DNA of 64,000 nucleotides from positions 468,254 through 532,253 of the forward strand of contig JAJJXM010000046.1 in the NCBI GenBank assembly GCA_024516155.1, given 5' to 3'. Below, piece by piece: positions 47,030 through 57,294 of this stretch; the first letter of the stretch is position 1; every line of letters starts with the position of its first letter. The notes under the pieces were generated by a model. The model was not told where the DNA came from. It worked only from the letters and a program-made list of their open reading frames with translations, and did no database searches. Made by a program: the position numbers and the translations under genes. Source of the stretch: Pyronema omphalodes (Eukaryota; Ascomycota; Pezizomycetes; Pezizales; Pyronemataceae).

Positions 47030-47905
47030 ATGCGTAACCGAAGCGTTAGCGGGCTTGAGAAAAGGAGTGCGCAATGATCGCCAGATCCTGAGCCGAGTGG
47101 AGATGCAGCTCGGACCAGCTTTAGCTTGAAACCAAATCGAGCCTCGTTAGCACGCCCTGACTCTGGCCGCATGAGTGGAATCAGTCGGCGGTTTTATGCC
47201 TCCTTGAATGAAAGACCACTTGGTTCTCCTACCAATGTGCTAGTTTCCATGCTATAATCCCACTACAAATATTTAGATAGATCAATACGGGTTACATCAG
47301 CAAGCAGTTGATAACGGCTACGTTCAATTACGCATGGGATGCGCATATGTGCATATAAGTGGTGCCGGGTGTCTCGACCAAAGGCCTTTGACTGGAAACA
47401 GTTTGGATATGAAGACCGTGTATGGGCAATATTTGAAACAGAGAGTTTTGAATCATGTAGCAGTGGAAGACGCTCCACTGCAGATCCAGGTCTATATATT
47501 CTATGAAACCATCACCAATCTGTGTTCCGGGTTGAAATTTTCAAAACCGCACCGCATACCTAAAGGTATTACTGTTGAACGTCGTCAGTCCACACACAAT
47601 TCTCATGACTAACCAATGAGCTGAAACAAAATTTCTCACTAATTTCTTCCTAAAGTTTCAATAATTTAAGTTTTCATACTGAGATGTTGTTTGGCAGCAC
47701 TGTCACTGCGTCTAGTCATGGATAATCACTCCTTCCTCTCCACCGCATTGCACTCGTTCAAAAGATTTTGTTTGAAACCATCCATGACCATTAATTCTAA
47801 CCAATACAATACAAATATCCCAATTACTCCACACCCATTTCATCCGGTCTATTCCATAGCGATCCTATTCATATCCGTTCCATTCCACTCATCCTGCACC
47901 GTAAT
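47030..47905. other. spacer between CBM14 copies 5 and 6
   Basis: Non-coding. It mirrors the spacer between copies 2 and 3: 47150-47340 pairs with about 32640-32880. It ends with the 3' flank of copy 6. Confidence 0.6.
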
Positions 47906-48226
47906 TTACATAGGCTTGCAGGTTGATCTCTCGGGGAAGTCACACCACTGGTGCTGAGGAGCGTAAAGGAGTCCTTCAGGGCAGCTCAACTTGACAGGTC
48001 CGTTACGGTCACACTTGTAGAAAACAGTGCAGTCGGAGGAGTCGGCAAGGAGGAAGTGAGCATCCTCACGGAAGGGAGGGCAGCTGTTATCAAGTCAGTG
48101 ATGGTTCATGAGAATTGCTTGAGGTGGGTGGACTGACACTCCGACGGGTCCGGAACGCTTCTCGATGGCGGCACCGAAGACGGTGGCGGAGAAAGCAAGG
48201 ACGGAGATGATAGTGGTGAACTGCAT
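47906..48226 (-). CDS. secreted CBM14 protein, copy 6
   Basis: Exons 48226..48138 and 48083..47906, 88 aa, intron of the second type (54 nt). REDAHF variant. Its promoter and leader match those of its mirror partner copy 2 nearly base for base. It is divergent from copy 7, with 739 bp between the ATGs. Confidence 0.9.
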
Positions 48227-48328
48227 TTTGATGTTTGTGTAGGGTATTGAGGAGTTGTTTTTGAGAGTGGGAGTAGTTGAAGAGTTGTTTACTGGATGAT
48301 GATGGAAAACAGTGGCAAATAATTAGGG

Positions 48329-48336
48329 TATTTATA
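48329..48336 (-). promoter_or_regulatory. TATA box of copy 6 (second promoter class)
   Basis: TATAAATA on the minus strand, about 103 nt before the ATG, in the same context as the copy 2 box. Confidence 0.6.
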
Positions 48337-48818
48337 TCTATGTAGTGATTTAATGGCTTTGGATTTGCGGAGAAGTCAAAAGGGGAGGGGGAAGGGGTAA
48401 GCCATGGTCTTCTGATTCACCGGGAGCATTGGTATTCCGGGGATCCACACAGCTGGCACGGCCTTACTGCGGTTGATCGAAGCCGAAAGTCTGTGTCTGG
48501 GACTAACAGATCTCCGAAGCCACAAGTGCCCGACAGTCGGTGTGCACGCGCTAGTCTAGCCGAAGACAACCAAACGCCGGTGGCGCTCAGATCTCGTGGA
48601 AGCGAATGCGGCCGGACACTAGCAGTGTTCTAGCGAAGTTCTAGCGGGCTTCTATACGAATTGGAAAAAGGAGATCGAATGCCTTGTACTTTTCGATACT
48701 CCGTGTTGCCCAATCGAGAACACGGTTTCGACGCAATGGCTTTTAGGACCTTCGGCTCCCGATCTGGTGATCATTGCGCACTCCCCTTCTCGAGTTCGCT
48801 AACGCTCCGGTTGCGCAT

Positions 48819-48861
48819 GGCCAAAAATATTTAGTCTCTGAGACCCTCGATGTGTATAAAA
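48819..48861 (+). promoter_or_regulatory. conserved box and TATA box of copy 7
   Basis: GGCCAAAAATATTTAG (48819-48834), a 20-nt gap, TATAAAA (48855-48861). Confidence 0.65.
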
Positions 48862-48965
48862 GATATTATTCCCCCCTCTTGTCATTAGACATCCAACAGC
48901 TTCAATCTCACACTTTCAGCATCCTCACTCACCTTCAATCACCCAAACACCCACCAAAAATCACA

Positions 48966-49286
48966 ATGCAGTTCACTACCATCATCTCTGTCCTTGCTTT
49001 CTCTGCCACCGTCTTCGGTGCCGCCATCGAGAAGCGTTCCGGACCCGTCGGAGTGTCAGTCCACCCACCTCAAGCAATTCTCATGAACCATCACTGACTT
49101 GATAACAGCTGCCCTCCCTTCCGTGAGGATGCTCACTTCCTCCTTGCCGACTCCTCCGACTGCACTGTCTTCTACAAGTGTGACCGTAACGGACCCGTCA
49201 AGTTGAGCTGCCCCGAGGGACTCCTTTACGCTCCTCAGCACCAGTGGTGTGACTTCCCTGAGAGATCCACCTGCAAGCCCATGTAA
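48966..49286 (+). CDS. secreted CBM14 protein, copy 7
   Basis: Exons 48966..49054 and 49109..49286, 88 aa. It has the first-class promoter but the second-type intron, a combination unlike its mirror partner copy 1 (first-type intron), so sequence exchange between copies is likely. REDAHF variant; all Cys intact. Confidence 0.9.
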
Positions 49287-49704
49287 AGGACTCAGAATGA
49301 GTAGAATGGAAAGGATATGGATAGCATCGCTATGAGATAGACCGGATGGAATGGGTGCGGAGTTATTGGGATCATTGTATTAGTTATTAGTAATGGTAAT
49401 GGACGGTTGAAGGTTAAATCTTGCGCACGTTTGCTATCCTGTGTAGAGCAGGGGTGATCATCTGTGACTAGGAGCAGTAATACAGCTGTCAAAAGATAGT
49501 CGTTCATCAAACCCTCCTGCTATGGAGTATATATAAACGTCAAACATAGAAAATATAAACACAGCCGCTCATAATCATATCACCCCTCCATAAACCCAAC
49601 CTCTCACGCTCTGTTAGACTGTTATTCATTTCCGTCATTATCCTCATCGCAATCATTACCTTCCATACACGTTATCATTACAACGAGCCGTTTCTATTAA
49701 CAAA

Positions 49705-50161
49705 ATGCAACTTGAACTTTTCACTATCCTAATTGTTGTCACCCTCACGTTCGGTTCTCCATTACTCGACGTGCCCGTGCTTCATACCAATATTGACCTC
49801 CGTAAACACCCTGAAGGAATCACCGCTAGAGTCTTTGAGACCCTATCTAAGCTAGTCGAAAAGTAAGCTTCTTCTTCTAGTTCAAGTCCCCTCTATGTAT
49901 CCCTCTCTTCTCCGACATTCCCATGATGACTAATGACCATGGGAACCACTCTGAACATTATGAACGAAGCACGAAGCTGACTTACACCAGATTTCCAATC
50001 CCCTACCAAAAAAGCTTCCGCTGAGCCATATCGCAGACGACAAAGATTGCACTAAGTACTGAATTTGTGATATCAATGGTCCGGTTCAGTATACGTGTAA
50101 AACGTCCTTGCATTTTTCACCGAAGCAGGGGGTTTGTGTAAACTGCTCGTTCAAGTGGTAG
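49705..50161 (+). pseudogene. diverged CBM14-like secreted protein gene with in-frame stop (right copy)
   Basis: Exon 1 from 49705 encodes a signal-peptide-like start (MQLELFTILIVVTLTFGSPL), then LLDVPVLHTN and about 30 more residues to a GTAAGC donor at 49863. The second exon region contains DCTKY-stop-ICDINGPVQYTC, then a QGVCVNCSFKW end, a recognisable CBM14 core. A TGA stands where the left relative at 29948-30233 has TGG (Trp). The acceptor is unclear. It has a longer pre-domain region than the seven intact genes, so it is an older subfamily. Confidence 0.7.
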
Positions 50162-51584
50162 CTTAGATGTTACCTCTAATTCTGACTTTAATTCTGGGTG
50201 TGCTTTTGGGTTATTCATTGACGTTTTTTTTCTGTTGAAGGGTACCTGTCGACCACGTGGTGGTTTAGGGATTTGAGTTGATTAGGGTTGCTCTTTTTGC
50301 CGAACCGGTGGAGGCCGCCATTAGCGCGCTCCCCTGGTATTTGTATCGACGGAGGTGCTCGCGAAGTCGAGCACTCACTTCCTCCATCTCCTCCTCTCGT
50401 TTCTCTGTGTGAACCCCCAAGAGCCTGCCTCATCTTTTCTTCTCATTTATCACATTTGGATATGGAGAAAAGGAAGTGTGTTTCGACTCTGTGTGGATGA
50501 ATTATCTTCCGCGGCAGTAAATGCCAAATGGGAGAGTTTTTAGAACGCCTAGATCATTCATCACGCGGTGTTGAATTACATGTGGATATATTAAACCCCT
50601 GTGTAGCGCGGCTGGTTCGTCGTTTGTTACTTTGTACTATCAATATTCATCGGGTTCAGATTGGGAACGGACGCTCAGACAGTACCTCTCAAAATTAGTT
50701 TAGCTTCTTTTGGTGCATCTCATCTGGAAACCTCCATACAGATTTTTCAGCATGATCAGAATTTTGATACCCCCGTGTCTGATACAACAAGGAGGCTAAA
50801 TTCCAGGGATCCGATCTGAACGTCGATCGGCGCTCGAGGGATAACCGCATGGGCCAGGCGGGATTTCTGCTTGCCACCTTTCGTCTTGCTTCTACAATCC
50901 ATTGATTTAAGTTGAGTACGATGAGGACTCGAATCAATATCGCTAATCCAAATTTAGAAGGGTTGTATATGATCATTCGAATTGTTCCCATAGCGCGAGG
51001 AAAGAGTGACACGTCATGACACTGTGCTACCAGATCACTCGACCGTGTGGCCCCAGGAATCGGGATTATTTTTCCTCTGGGTCTTCATTGGTTTTGGCTC
51101 TTTTTCTATAATATTTTCTTGGGTGCCATAATGGTCACTGATGTATTTTGATTATCTGCTTGAAGCTTCGTAGTGTGAAAGGCAGTGTTTACACCGTTTA
51201 GTTGCCAAATCGCACGACCCGCAACAATCTCAGTGGAGCTATCGCAGAATTGATTCCAAGGTTAAAGCCTCATAACATGATGAATCGCTCGCTAGCTCTC
51301 TTAATATCCGTCGTGATGTTTGCCTCATTGATGAATGGAATCACGCACAAACCAGAATATCTTCAACGGGTTTATCGCACGATCAATCCAGAAGCTTATA
51401 TCCACTAACGCATGATGAATCATCCGCTTGTTAAATCCGCTCCTTCTGTCTTTATCTTATCTTTATATACTCCCTACAAAACCTGGCCCACCCAAAATAT
51501 ATCTGCCGCACACTTTTACAACAGAGACTCCTGGAGACCACAGACGTAACACCTTGCATAACCTGACACATAATGCAGAGCCAT
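50162..51584. other. intergenic, end of right arm
   Basis: 50475-50565 pairs with the outer end of the left arm; beyond that the DNA is unique. A 43-codon ORF at 51280-51408 (MMNRSLALLISVVMFASLMN...) has a signal-like start but no other support. Confidence 0.5.
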
Positions 51585-51919
51585 ATGGAAAAAACACCTC
51601 TGGAAGTCTATATGCAGAGGAAGCAGCGACTCAAGGGTAAGTCAAGTTACCAATCTTAACTAAGAAAACGCTACTGATTGTATACTATCTAGAGCTGGCA
51701 GAAAATGCCAAGCGTGAATTTGTTCGTGTTCGCAATGACCCCCATGAACGAGCCCGCGTGGGTGCTTTGATACAGAACTACCGGTTCCAGTCTAGGACGC
51801 TACATCTAAACATGTGGAAGGAGTATCCGGGAACAATGCCTGTAGAACTTAGGAACAGGGTCAACGTGCCACGCATGCAACGGCGACGGTATTATGGAGC
51901 GTGTAGATATTACCGTTAA
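51585..51919 (+). CDS. small basic protein, two exons, unrecognised
   Basis: Exons 51585..51636 and 51693..51919, 92 aa. The intron is 56 nt with an ideal GTAAGT donor, a CTACTGAT branch-like site and a CTAG acceptor, and the frame is kept across it. The protein begins MEKTPLEVYMQRKQRLKELA, continues NAKREFVRVRNDPHERA and ends in an Arg/Tyr-rich stretch (RMQRRRYYGACRYYR). No signal peptide or known domain. The clean splice signals support it, but it could be a fragment of a larger gene or of a transposon protein. Confidence 0.5.
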
Positions 51920-53515
51920 GAATATTTGAGTTATGGCGGTTTTTGGATATATTAAACTTTTATAATTTTGGCTGGTATTTATTTGTAGAGAATTTGAATG
52001 GAAATATATAGTTTTTTCCCCATGTGCATACACTTCCTATGATGTCGGTACCAGGTAGGCCACATGTAGGATTCAAGTGATATGATCGACATTGAGATAT
52101 ATAGGGGAGTACCTTCTATCCTATCAATGTGTAATATGTAACCTGTAATTCCTTCAGTTTCTTTTTGGGAACCCTCAAAACACTAGACCCGGATTACATA
52201 TATGATGTTCATACATATATTTTGCTTCAAACACAGCCGCAATCATCATTCGGCTTATCGATTATCGATTATATTTTCAGCATACGGGGGTGTTTGTGGG
52301 GGCTTTTGGTTTCATGTTGGCGGTTTCATTGCCTCGCCTTGCGTCGCTTTAATGTTTATGTGGGTTTTGCGGTTTTTTCAACGCTACCACGCAAGTTTTG
52401 CCACGCGAACAGCGGTCTTACGTATGGGAGAAGGGATGGAGATTGAATTCGAATGGTTGGACTTGGCGATAGGGATAAATAGATGAATGAATTGACAAGT
52501 GGGATATCGAAAGCAGCGAACTGACAACTGGTAACTGCTTCAGAGAGATAGACAAATCTATGAATGATGTTGAAGACTTGAAGTTGAAGGAGTAAATAAG
52601 TATGGTACGGTGACCAGCGCTAAAGTATAGAGAATGATGATCGGTGGGTAACTGTTTCGGATTCGGGATTTTGATGATTGCAATGATGTAATTAATGTAT
52701 AAATGCTAGAAAACTATCGAAACTATAAAAATAACAGTCGCTTAACCAAGTTGCGTTTTTATCATTACCATTATTGCGTTCCACAAGTATTACACCGTTG
52801 ATATGGGCACAGTAGCAGATGCGGTATTGACAGAGCCAGGAAATCAGCTGGATAAGTAGAGCGATCTAGGGATATAGCAGATTAAAATGTGCAACCTGGA
52901 GGGTAAAAGTAATACAGTAGTAGAGTCTTAGTAACTGCTCAGGCTGATGGGGATAGACTATGGGAGGGGGTGTCTTTTTAACGGGTAATTTTGGAAGTTG
53001 AATATTTTATCTTTTTTCCAACGCCGTATGTTGAAGGAAACACGGAGCGGAAGCGTAAAGTTGAGTACGTAGACAGCGAGTAGACATTAACCAAATTTTT
53101 GTGCCCCGGAACTTAGGAAGCTATACGCAAGTCTGAAGAATGGCCGATGAAAAGGTGAACGAGTGATATATCATGCCTAGTAACGAGCCCGCGTGAAACT
53201 AAAGTTATCGAACCCTTCGTTGGTCTACCTCGTGAACAATAGATATATCGCGGTACTGTATCACTGGAATGTACTAATTTGACTACTACTCACCCGAGTC
53301 TTGGCCCTCACTCGACCGCATCCTCCACGAGCAGTTTCCTCCACTGGCCCAAAGATCAATACCACATTACTTCTCGTCATCCTGTTTTCATCGCCAGTTT
53401 TCCTCCAAATGATCCTTCAGACAACTCTTACGCTTGAAATAACTTTATTACAACGCTTTATCGGCACTTCGCAGCATCTCGTAGCCAATCACTCAACCTT
53501 CCAAACATTGAGAAA
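51920..53515. other. intergenic, no gene seen
   Basis: AT-rich DNA with short ORFs only. The last 200 bp (CTC/CAC-rich) look like a leader of the Hsp20-like ORF. Confidence 0.55.
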
Positions 53516-54259
53516 ATGCCGTTCTTCCCTCGCCTTCACTACATCGCCGAAACCAACATCCACTATACAGCCTTCCTGACAGACCTTCCCTGTGCGTTGG
53601 ATGAGTCAAACCCAGGTACCTTCTTTGCTAGCACTTCCTCTGCCTCCAACACCGAATGTTGTGCTTTTACCCCAACCGTCGATGTCCACGAAAACGGGCA
53701 CGACTACGTCCTCGAAGGGGAATTCCTCGCACTGTCTGGTAAGATGAACATAGACATCTGGTTTCGGGGGGATGAAGCTATCCGCATTTCCGGAGAGATC
53801 AAACGCGAGTCCAGGGGTGTGTGGGATGAACTGTGCGCTGTTTGGCAGAAGGCATTCCTTACTCGGATTCCTCTCAATAACCACAATAAAAAAAATGAAT
53901 GCAAGTCCGGTGCAGTTACCAGTGTCCTCCAGTGCCCAACATCCAGTGCCCAACATCCAGTGCCCAACATCCAGTGCCCAACATCCAGTGCCCAACATCC
54001 AGTGCCCAACATCCAGTGCCCAACATCCAGTGCCCAACATCCAGTGCCCAACATCCAATGCCCAACATCCAGTGCCCAACATCCAGTGTCCGGTTTCAGT
54101 ATGAAGTGTTCATTCCTGTATTTTCCCGTGACCTTTTGTCATTACCATGGTCGAAATCATCCGACGCAAAAGAAAAAAAAAAGAGACCCCACCTCGACTA
54201 CTGTCAAACAGGGATGCAATCCTTTTTCAGGGAAATCAACGGCGGATGACGGATCTTGA
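53516..54259 (+). pseudogene. truncated Hsp20 (alpha-crystallin)-like ORF fused to a minisatellite
   Basis: From ATG 53516 the first about 118 residues resemble a fungal small heat-shock protein: MPFFPRLHYIAE start, then FTPTVDVHENGHDYVLEGEF and KMNIDIWFRGDEAIRISGEI, the beginning of an alpha-crystallin domain (compare FxPxxDVxE...YxLxGE...INIxF...LxIxGxxxR). The second half of the domain and the C-terminal IxI motif are missing; after IPLNNHNKKNE the frame runs into a 14-bp repeat translated as Cys-Pro-Thr-Ser-Ser-Ala-Gln-His-Pro-Val. Such proteins are ATP-independent chaperones, but this version is unlikely to assemble normally. It may instead be a 3'-exon-lacking gene model. Confidence 0.55.
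53931..54091. repeat. (CCAACATCCAGTGC)~11 14-bp minisatellite
   Basis: About eleven 14-bp units with one A-for-G variant. Because 14 is not a multiple of 3, all three frames stay open in succession, which gives long false ORFs on both strands. Confidence 0.95.
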
Positions 54260-55497
54260 TTGCGCGGATGTTAGAAGGGCGAACCCTCCAGTGGTTGTGA
54301 CAAGAAATACAGCTACATATTCATGTTATCGCTCTCAACGAATATGATTCTACCCGCCAACCGAATCTAACCATGAACAAGTTAGCTGTAAACCTGCTAT
54401 CACGATGACTTGGACCGGGTCAGGTGCACCGAGAATCAGAATTTGTCCAGACGGCTAAAGGTAAAATTGATCCAGGTGACAATGTTAATGCATTCCAACT
54501 GCCACACGCAAAAGTTTGATGCCTCTGACGGTACCAGTGATACGCTGCATCACAGATGCATAGAGTGGAAACACCTTGTTAGAATCAAAATGCGGTACAT
54601 GGAAGATGGATTACGATGAACAAACCCACGGGATCTAGTCCACCACCATTGCAAATTAATTACTGGGATTACGAGTCATCACCGTTTTCCAGCAGCCAGA
54701 TACCGTAATTTTTGTGTCAGAACGACGCAGGGGAGAATGAGAGAATTATGCAATTAAACCTGGTGACTGAAAGCTGGCCAACGTATGATGGATGAAGGGT
54801 GAAAAAATATACCTCATATGACTGCATCGTGATACCAAATTTGCTGACCCCTCCCAGATTTCCTCATGTTTGGCGTGTGTATATCCATATACACCTATTT
54901 ATTTCTCACCCGACTTTTGATTCAACGTTATTTTTGTTGCACCATATACCGCGGATGGATGTTAATATACTGACCTTGACTTGTAATTCTGTTGATCAAA
55001 CGCTCGATTGTATCCAGAGTATCCCCAATTGGACAATGGGAGTTTTGGAGAAGCCCAGACTTGTCTGGTTAAAGCCAAAATGGATATTTGAATATGTATC
55101 AGATGGTTCAGAGTCTGGAGAGTTGTAGTCTGGCGGACTGGGAACTTGCGGGTTGGGGTCTGGCGGGTTGGGGTCTGAAGGGTTGGGGTCTGAAGGGTTG
55201 GGGCGGACACCACACAGCGATTTCGACCCCCCCCCCCAGCTATCGCCACAACCACGCGGAAATTCACCAATTTTCGTGCGGCATTGTCTTTAGCTACTTC
55301 GATTTACCTTGCTGAAGCATTTTCAGACCAGGTCTGCTCTTTTTCGTTGTGCGAACAGCGAGGAGGAGTCCTCAGACCCCTGAGAAGGCCCCCGGCGAAG
55401 GCATCCATCAACCCCCCACGTCAACAACAACTTATTTCATCGAAATCACCTCGCTCCCCTCTCCATCTCATCGATAACAAACGATCCCGAGAAGCCG
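54260..55497. other. intergenic and probable LINE 5' region
   Basis: No gene to about 55.1 kb. At 55147-55205 there is a 15-bp GGGTTGGGGTCTG-type tandem repeat. From about 55280 the sequence is probably the LINE 5' UTR; a reading frame KRSREADDLPSFRRKEK overlaps the ORF1 start in another phase and may be its true N-terminus before a small indel. Confidence 0.45.
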
Positions 55498-57294
55498 ATG
55501 ACCTCCCGAGCTTCCGTCGCAAAGAAAAAACCTGTCCCTCCGGACATACCCTCCCTCCCAACGCTCGCACCCGGCAATCACGCTAGCGCAGAGCCGCACG
55601 CCATTGATCACGTGCACGAAATAATGAACCTCGACACCGACGTCAGCGAATATGAAGACGCATCCCCCACCCCCTCCCCCACTCGACGCGCATCCACCCC
55701 CGAACCCACTCCACGCAACCGAGCCCCCGCAATCACCTCCCCCAGGACCCTCCAATCCATCCGCCTCAAGACGATGGACGCCTTTTCCGCGAACCCCCTC
55801 AAACGACCCGCACCGGCGACTTCGACCGCTCCGTCCGAACCGGACCTCGTGTACGGCGGAGGCATCCAAGACGCCCTCCGATCCGCGCAAAAAGCGAAAG
55901 AACCCGAAAACGTCACTGTCCCAGCTGCCATAGCCGAAAGACTCCTCTCGACAGTCGCAGTCTACGCCGACCAGGCACGCATTAACGATCGCAAAACAAA
56001 TGAACGTATCAACAAGGCGTTCCAGACCATGGACCGCGATAGAGCCACCATACGCGAAGTCCACGACATGCTCAGAACCCTCCTCCCCAACTACAAGCCC
56101 ACCACCCCCGATGCCCCTTCCCCAATCCCCAACCCCCCCACTGACGCCCAAACCGCTGACCTTGTGACTTACTGGAAGGCCCGATGCTTCGCAGCAGAGG
56201 AAGCCCTCACCAAACATAATATCCCCGTCCCACCTTCCCCAGCATTCCCCCCCCCCCCCCCGTCTGAAGAAGCATGGACAGCCCCGAACGTCCCAGAGAA
56301 GCTCTTCGGCACAACGAAAGTGACCTTGCCCCAACAAACCGCCCCTGCCCCCAAAACCCCCCGCAACCCTGCCCCTGCCCACCGTAAAAACCCCCCCAAC
56401 AACCAACCCCCGCGCCCTGTCCTCGTGCTCATCCCATGCCCTGACCCGGAAAACCTGACGGACGACATCAAAGTCCAGGTGGGTAATATGGTCAACCGCG
56501 CACTACGTGAAGCCGAGGCACCAACAACTGTCGCTGTAGTGACTGTGCGTAAGGGCCCCTCAGGTAACCTCCTCTTGTCTTTCCCCCCGAATGCAACCCA
56601 CGATGAAATCTCCCAATTCCTCCCCGTCATGCATGACGCTGTTCAAGCGGTACACATGACCCTAGAGCGCCCCAGAATTGCCGAAAAATGGCACAAGCTA
56701 GCGGTCCATGGCATCCCTCTGGATGTATACCCTGATACGGCCGAAGGCATGGAAGCCCTCCAAAGCGAAATCGAGCGCAACAACGCAGTGCTACTAGCCC
56801 AAACCCCCCGCTATATGACTCACCCCGACAAACGCGCAGGCAAAGCCGCATCCAGTGTGATGATCGCCCTGAAGACAGCTGAGGATGCACAGCGTCTCAA
56901 GCGAGCAAAGGTCATCGTGAGATATGAGCCCCGGAAAGTCACCGACTATCACTCGGCCCGCCCCACTGACCAATGTCGCCGCTGTCTCCGCTTCGGTCAC
57001 CACCACGCGATATGCCCCTCCACAAAAAGCCCCACCTGCGCCCTATGCGCCGAACCACACTCTACCGACCTCCACACATGCCCACAATGCCCCAACCGTA
57101 AAGGGAAGGCATGCTCTCACATCCCCCTACAATGCGCCAACTGCAAGGAAGGCGACCACCCCGACACCAACCACCCCGCATATCATCCAAAATGCCCGGC
57201 CCGCCTTGCTGTCGTCAAAGCAGCATGGGACAAAACCCGAGCACCCCGAACCACCCTGCATGAAAACACCACAGCCATGATGACTGATGCATAA
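55498..57294 (+). CDS. LINE ORF1, gag-like zinc-knuckle protein
   Basis: 598 aa from ATG 55498. It is Pro/Thr-rich at the N-terminus (residues 40-120), with a central alpha-helical region and a conserved block (VPVLIPCPDPENLTDD-like and KWHKLAVHGIPLDVYP) typical of fungal LINE ORF1 RNA-binding proteins. Three Cys/His clusters lie at the C-terminus: CRRCLRFGHHHAIC (C-x2-C-x4-H-x4-C), CALCAEPHSTDLHTC and CANCKEGDHPDTNH. Expected to coat the element RNA. The last eight bases (ATGCATAA) overlap the ORF2 start. The start is uncertain because coding-like sequence continues upstream in another frame. Confidence 0.85.
   Translation: MTSRASVAKKKPVPPDIPSLPTLAPGNHASAEPHAIDHVHEIMNLDTDVSEYEDASPTPSPTRRASTPEPTPRNRAPAITSPRTLQSIRLKTMDAFSANPLKRPAPATSTAPSEPDLVYGGGIQDALRSAQKAKEPENVTVPAAIAERLLSTVAVYADQARINDRKTNERINKAFQTMDRDRATIREVHDMLRTLLPNYKPTTPDAPSPIPNPPTDAQTADLVTYWKARCFAAEEALTKHNIPVPPSPAFPPPPPSEEAWTAPNVPEKLFGTTKVTLPQQTAPAPKTPRNPAPAHRKNPPNNQPPRPVLVLIPCPDPENLTDDIKVQVGNMVNRALREAEAPTTVAVVTVRKGPSGNLLLSFPPNATHDEISQFLPVMHDAVQAVHMTLERPRIAEKWHKLAVHGIPLDVYPDTAEGMEALQSEIERNNAVLLAQTPRYMTHPDKRAGKAASSVMIALKTAEDAQRLKRAKVIVRYEPRKVTDYHSARPTDQCRRCLRFGHHHAICPSTKSPTCALCAEPHSTDLHTCPQCPNRKGKACSHIPLQCANCKEGDHPDTNHPAYHPKCPARLAVVKAAWDKTRAPRTTLHENTTAMMTDA

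Larger units (their letters stand above)
43190..50565. repeat. right arm of the large inverted duplication
   Basis: Counterpart of 27846-34510 in reverse complement. Compared with the left arm it retains a full HeLo-repeat gene and about 1.4 kb between 44.7 and 46.14 kb that the left arm lacks; it lacks the retroposon and coiled-coil ORF region of 28.1-29.9 kb. See the left-arm entry for paired blocks. Confidence 0.8.

Noticed and set aside
55468..56406. 312-codon antisense ORF in LINE ORF1
   Set aside because: Gly/Val-rich mirror of a Pro-rich coding frame with no recognisable domain.
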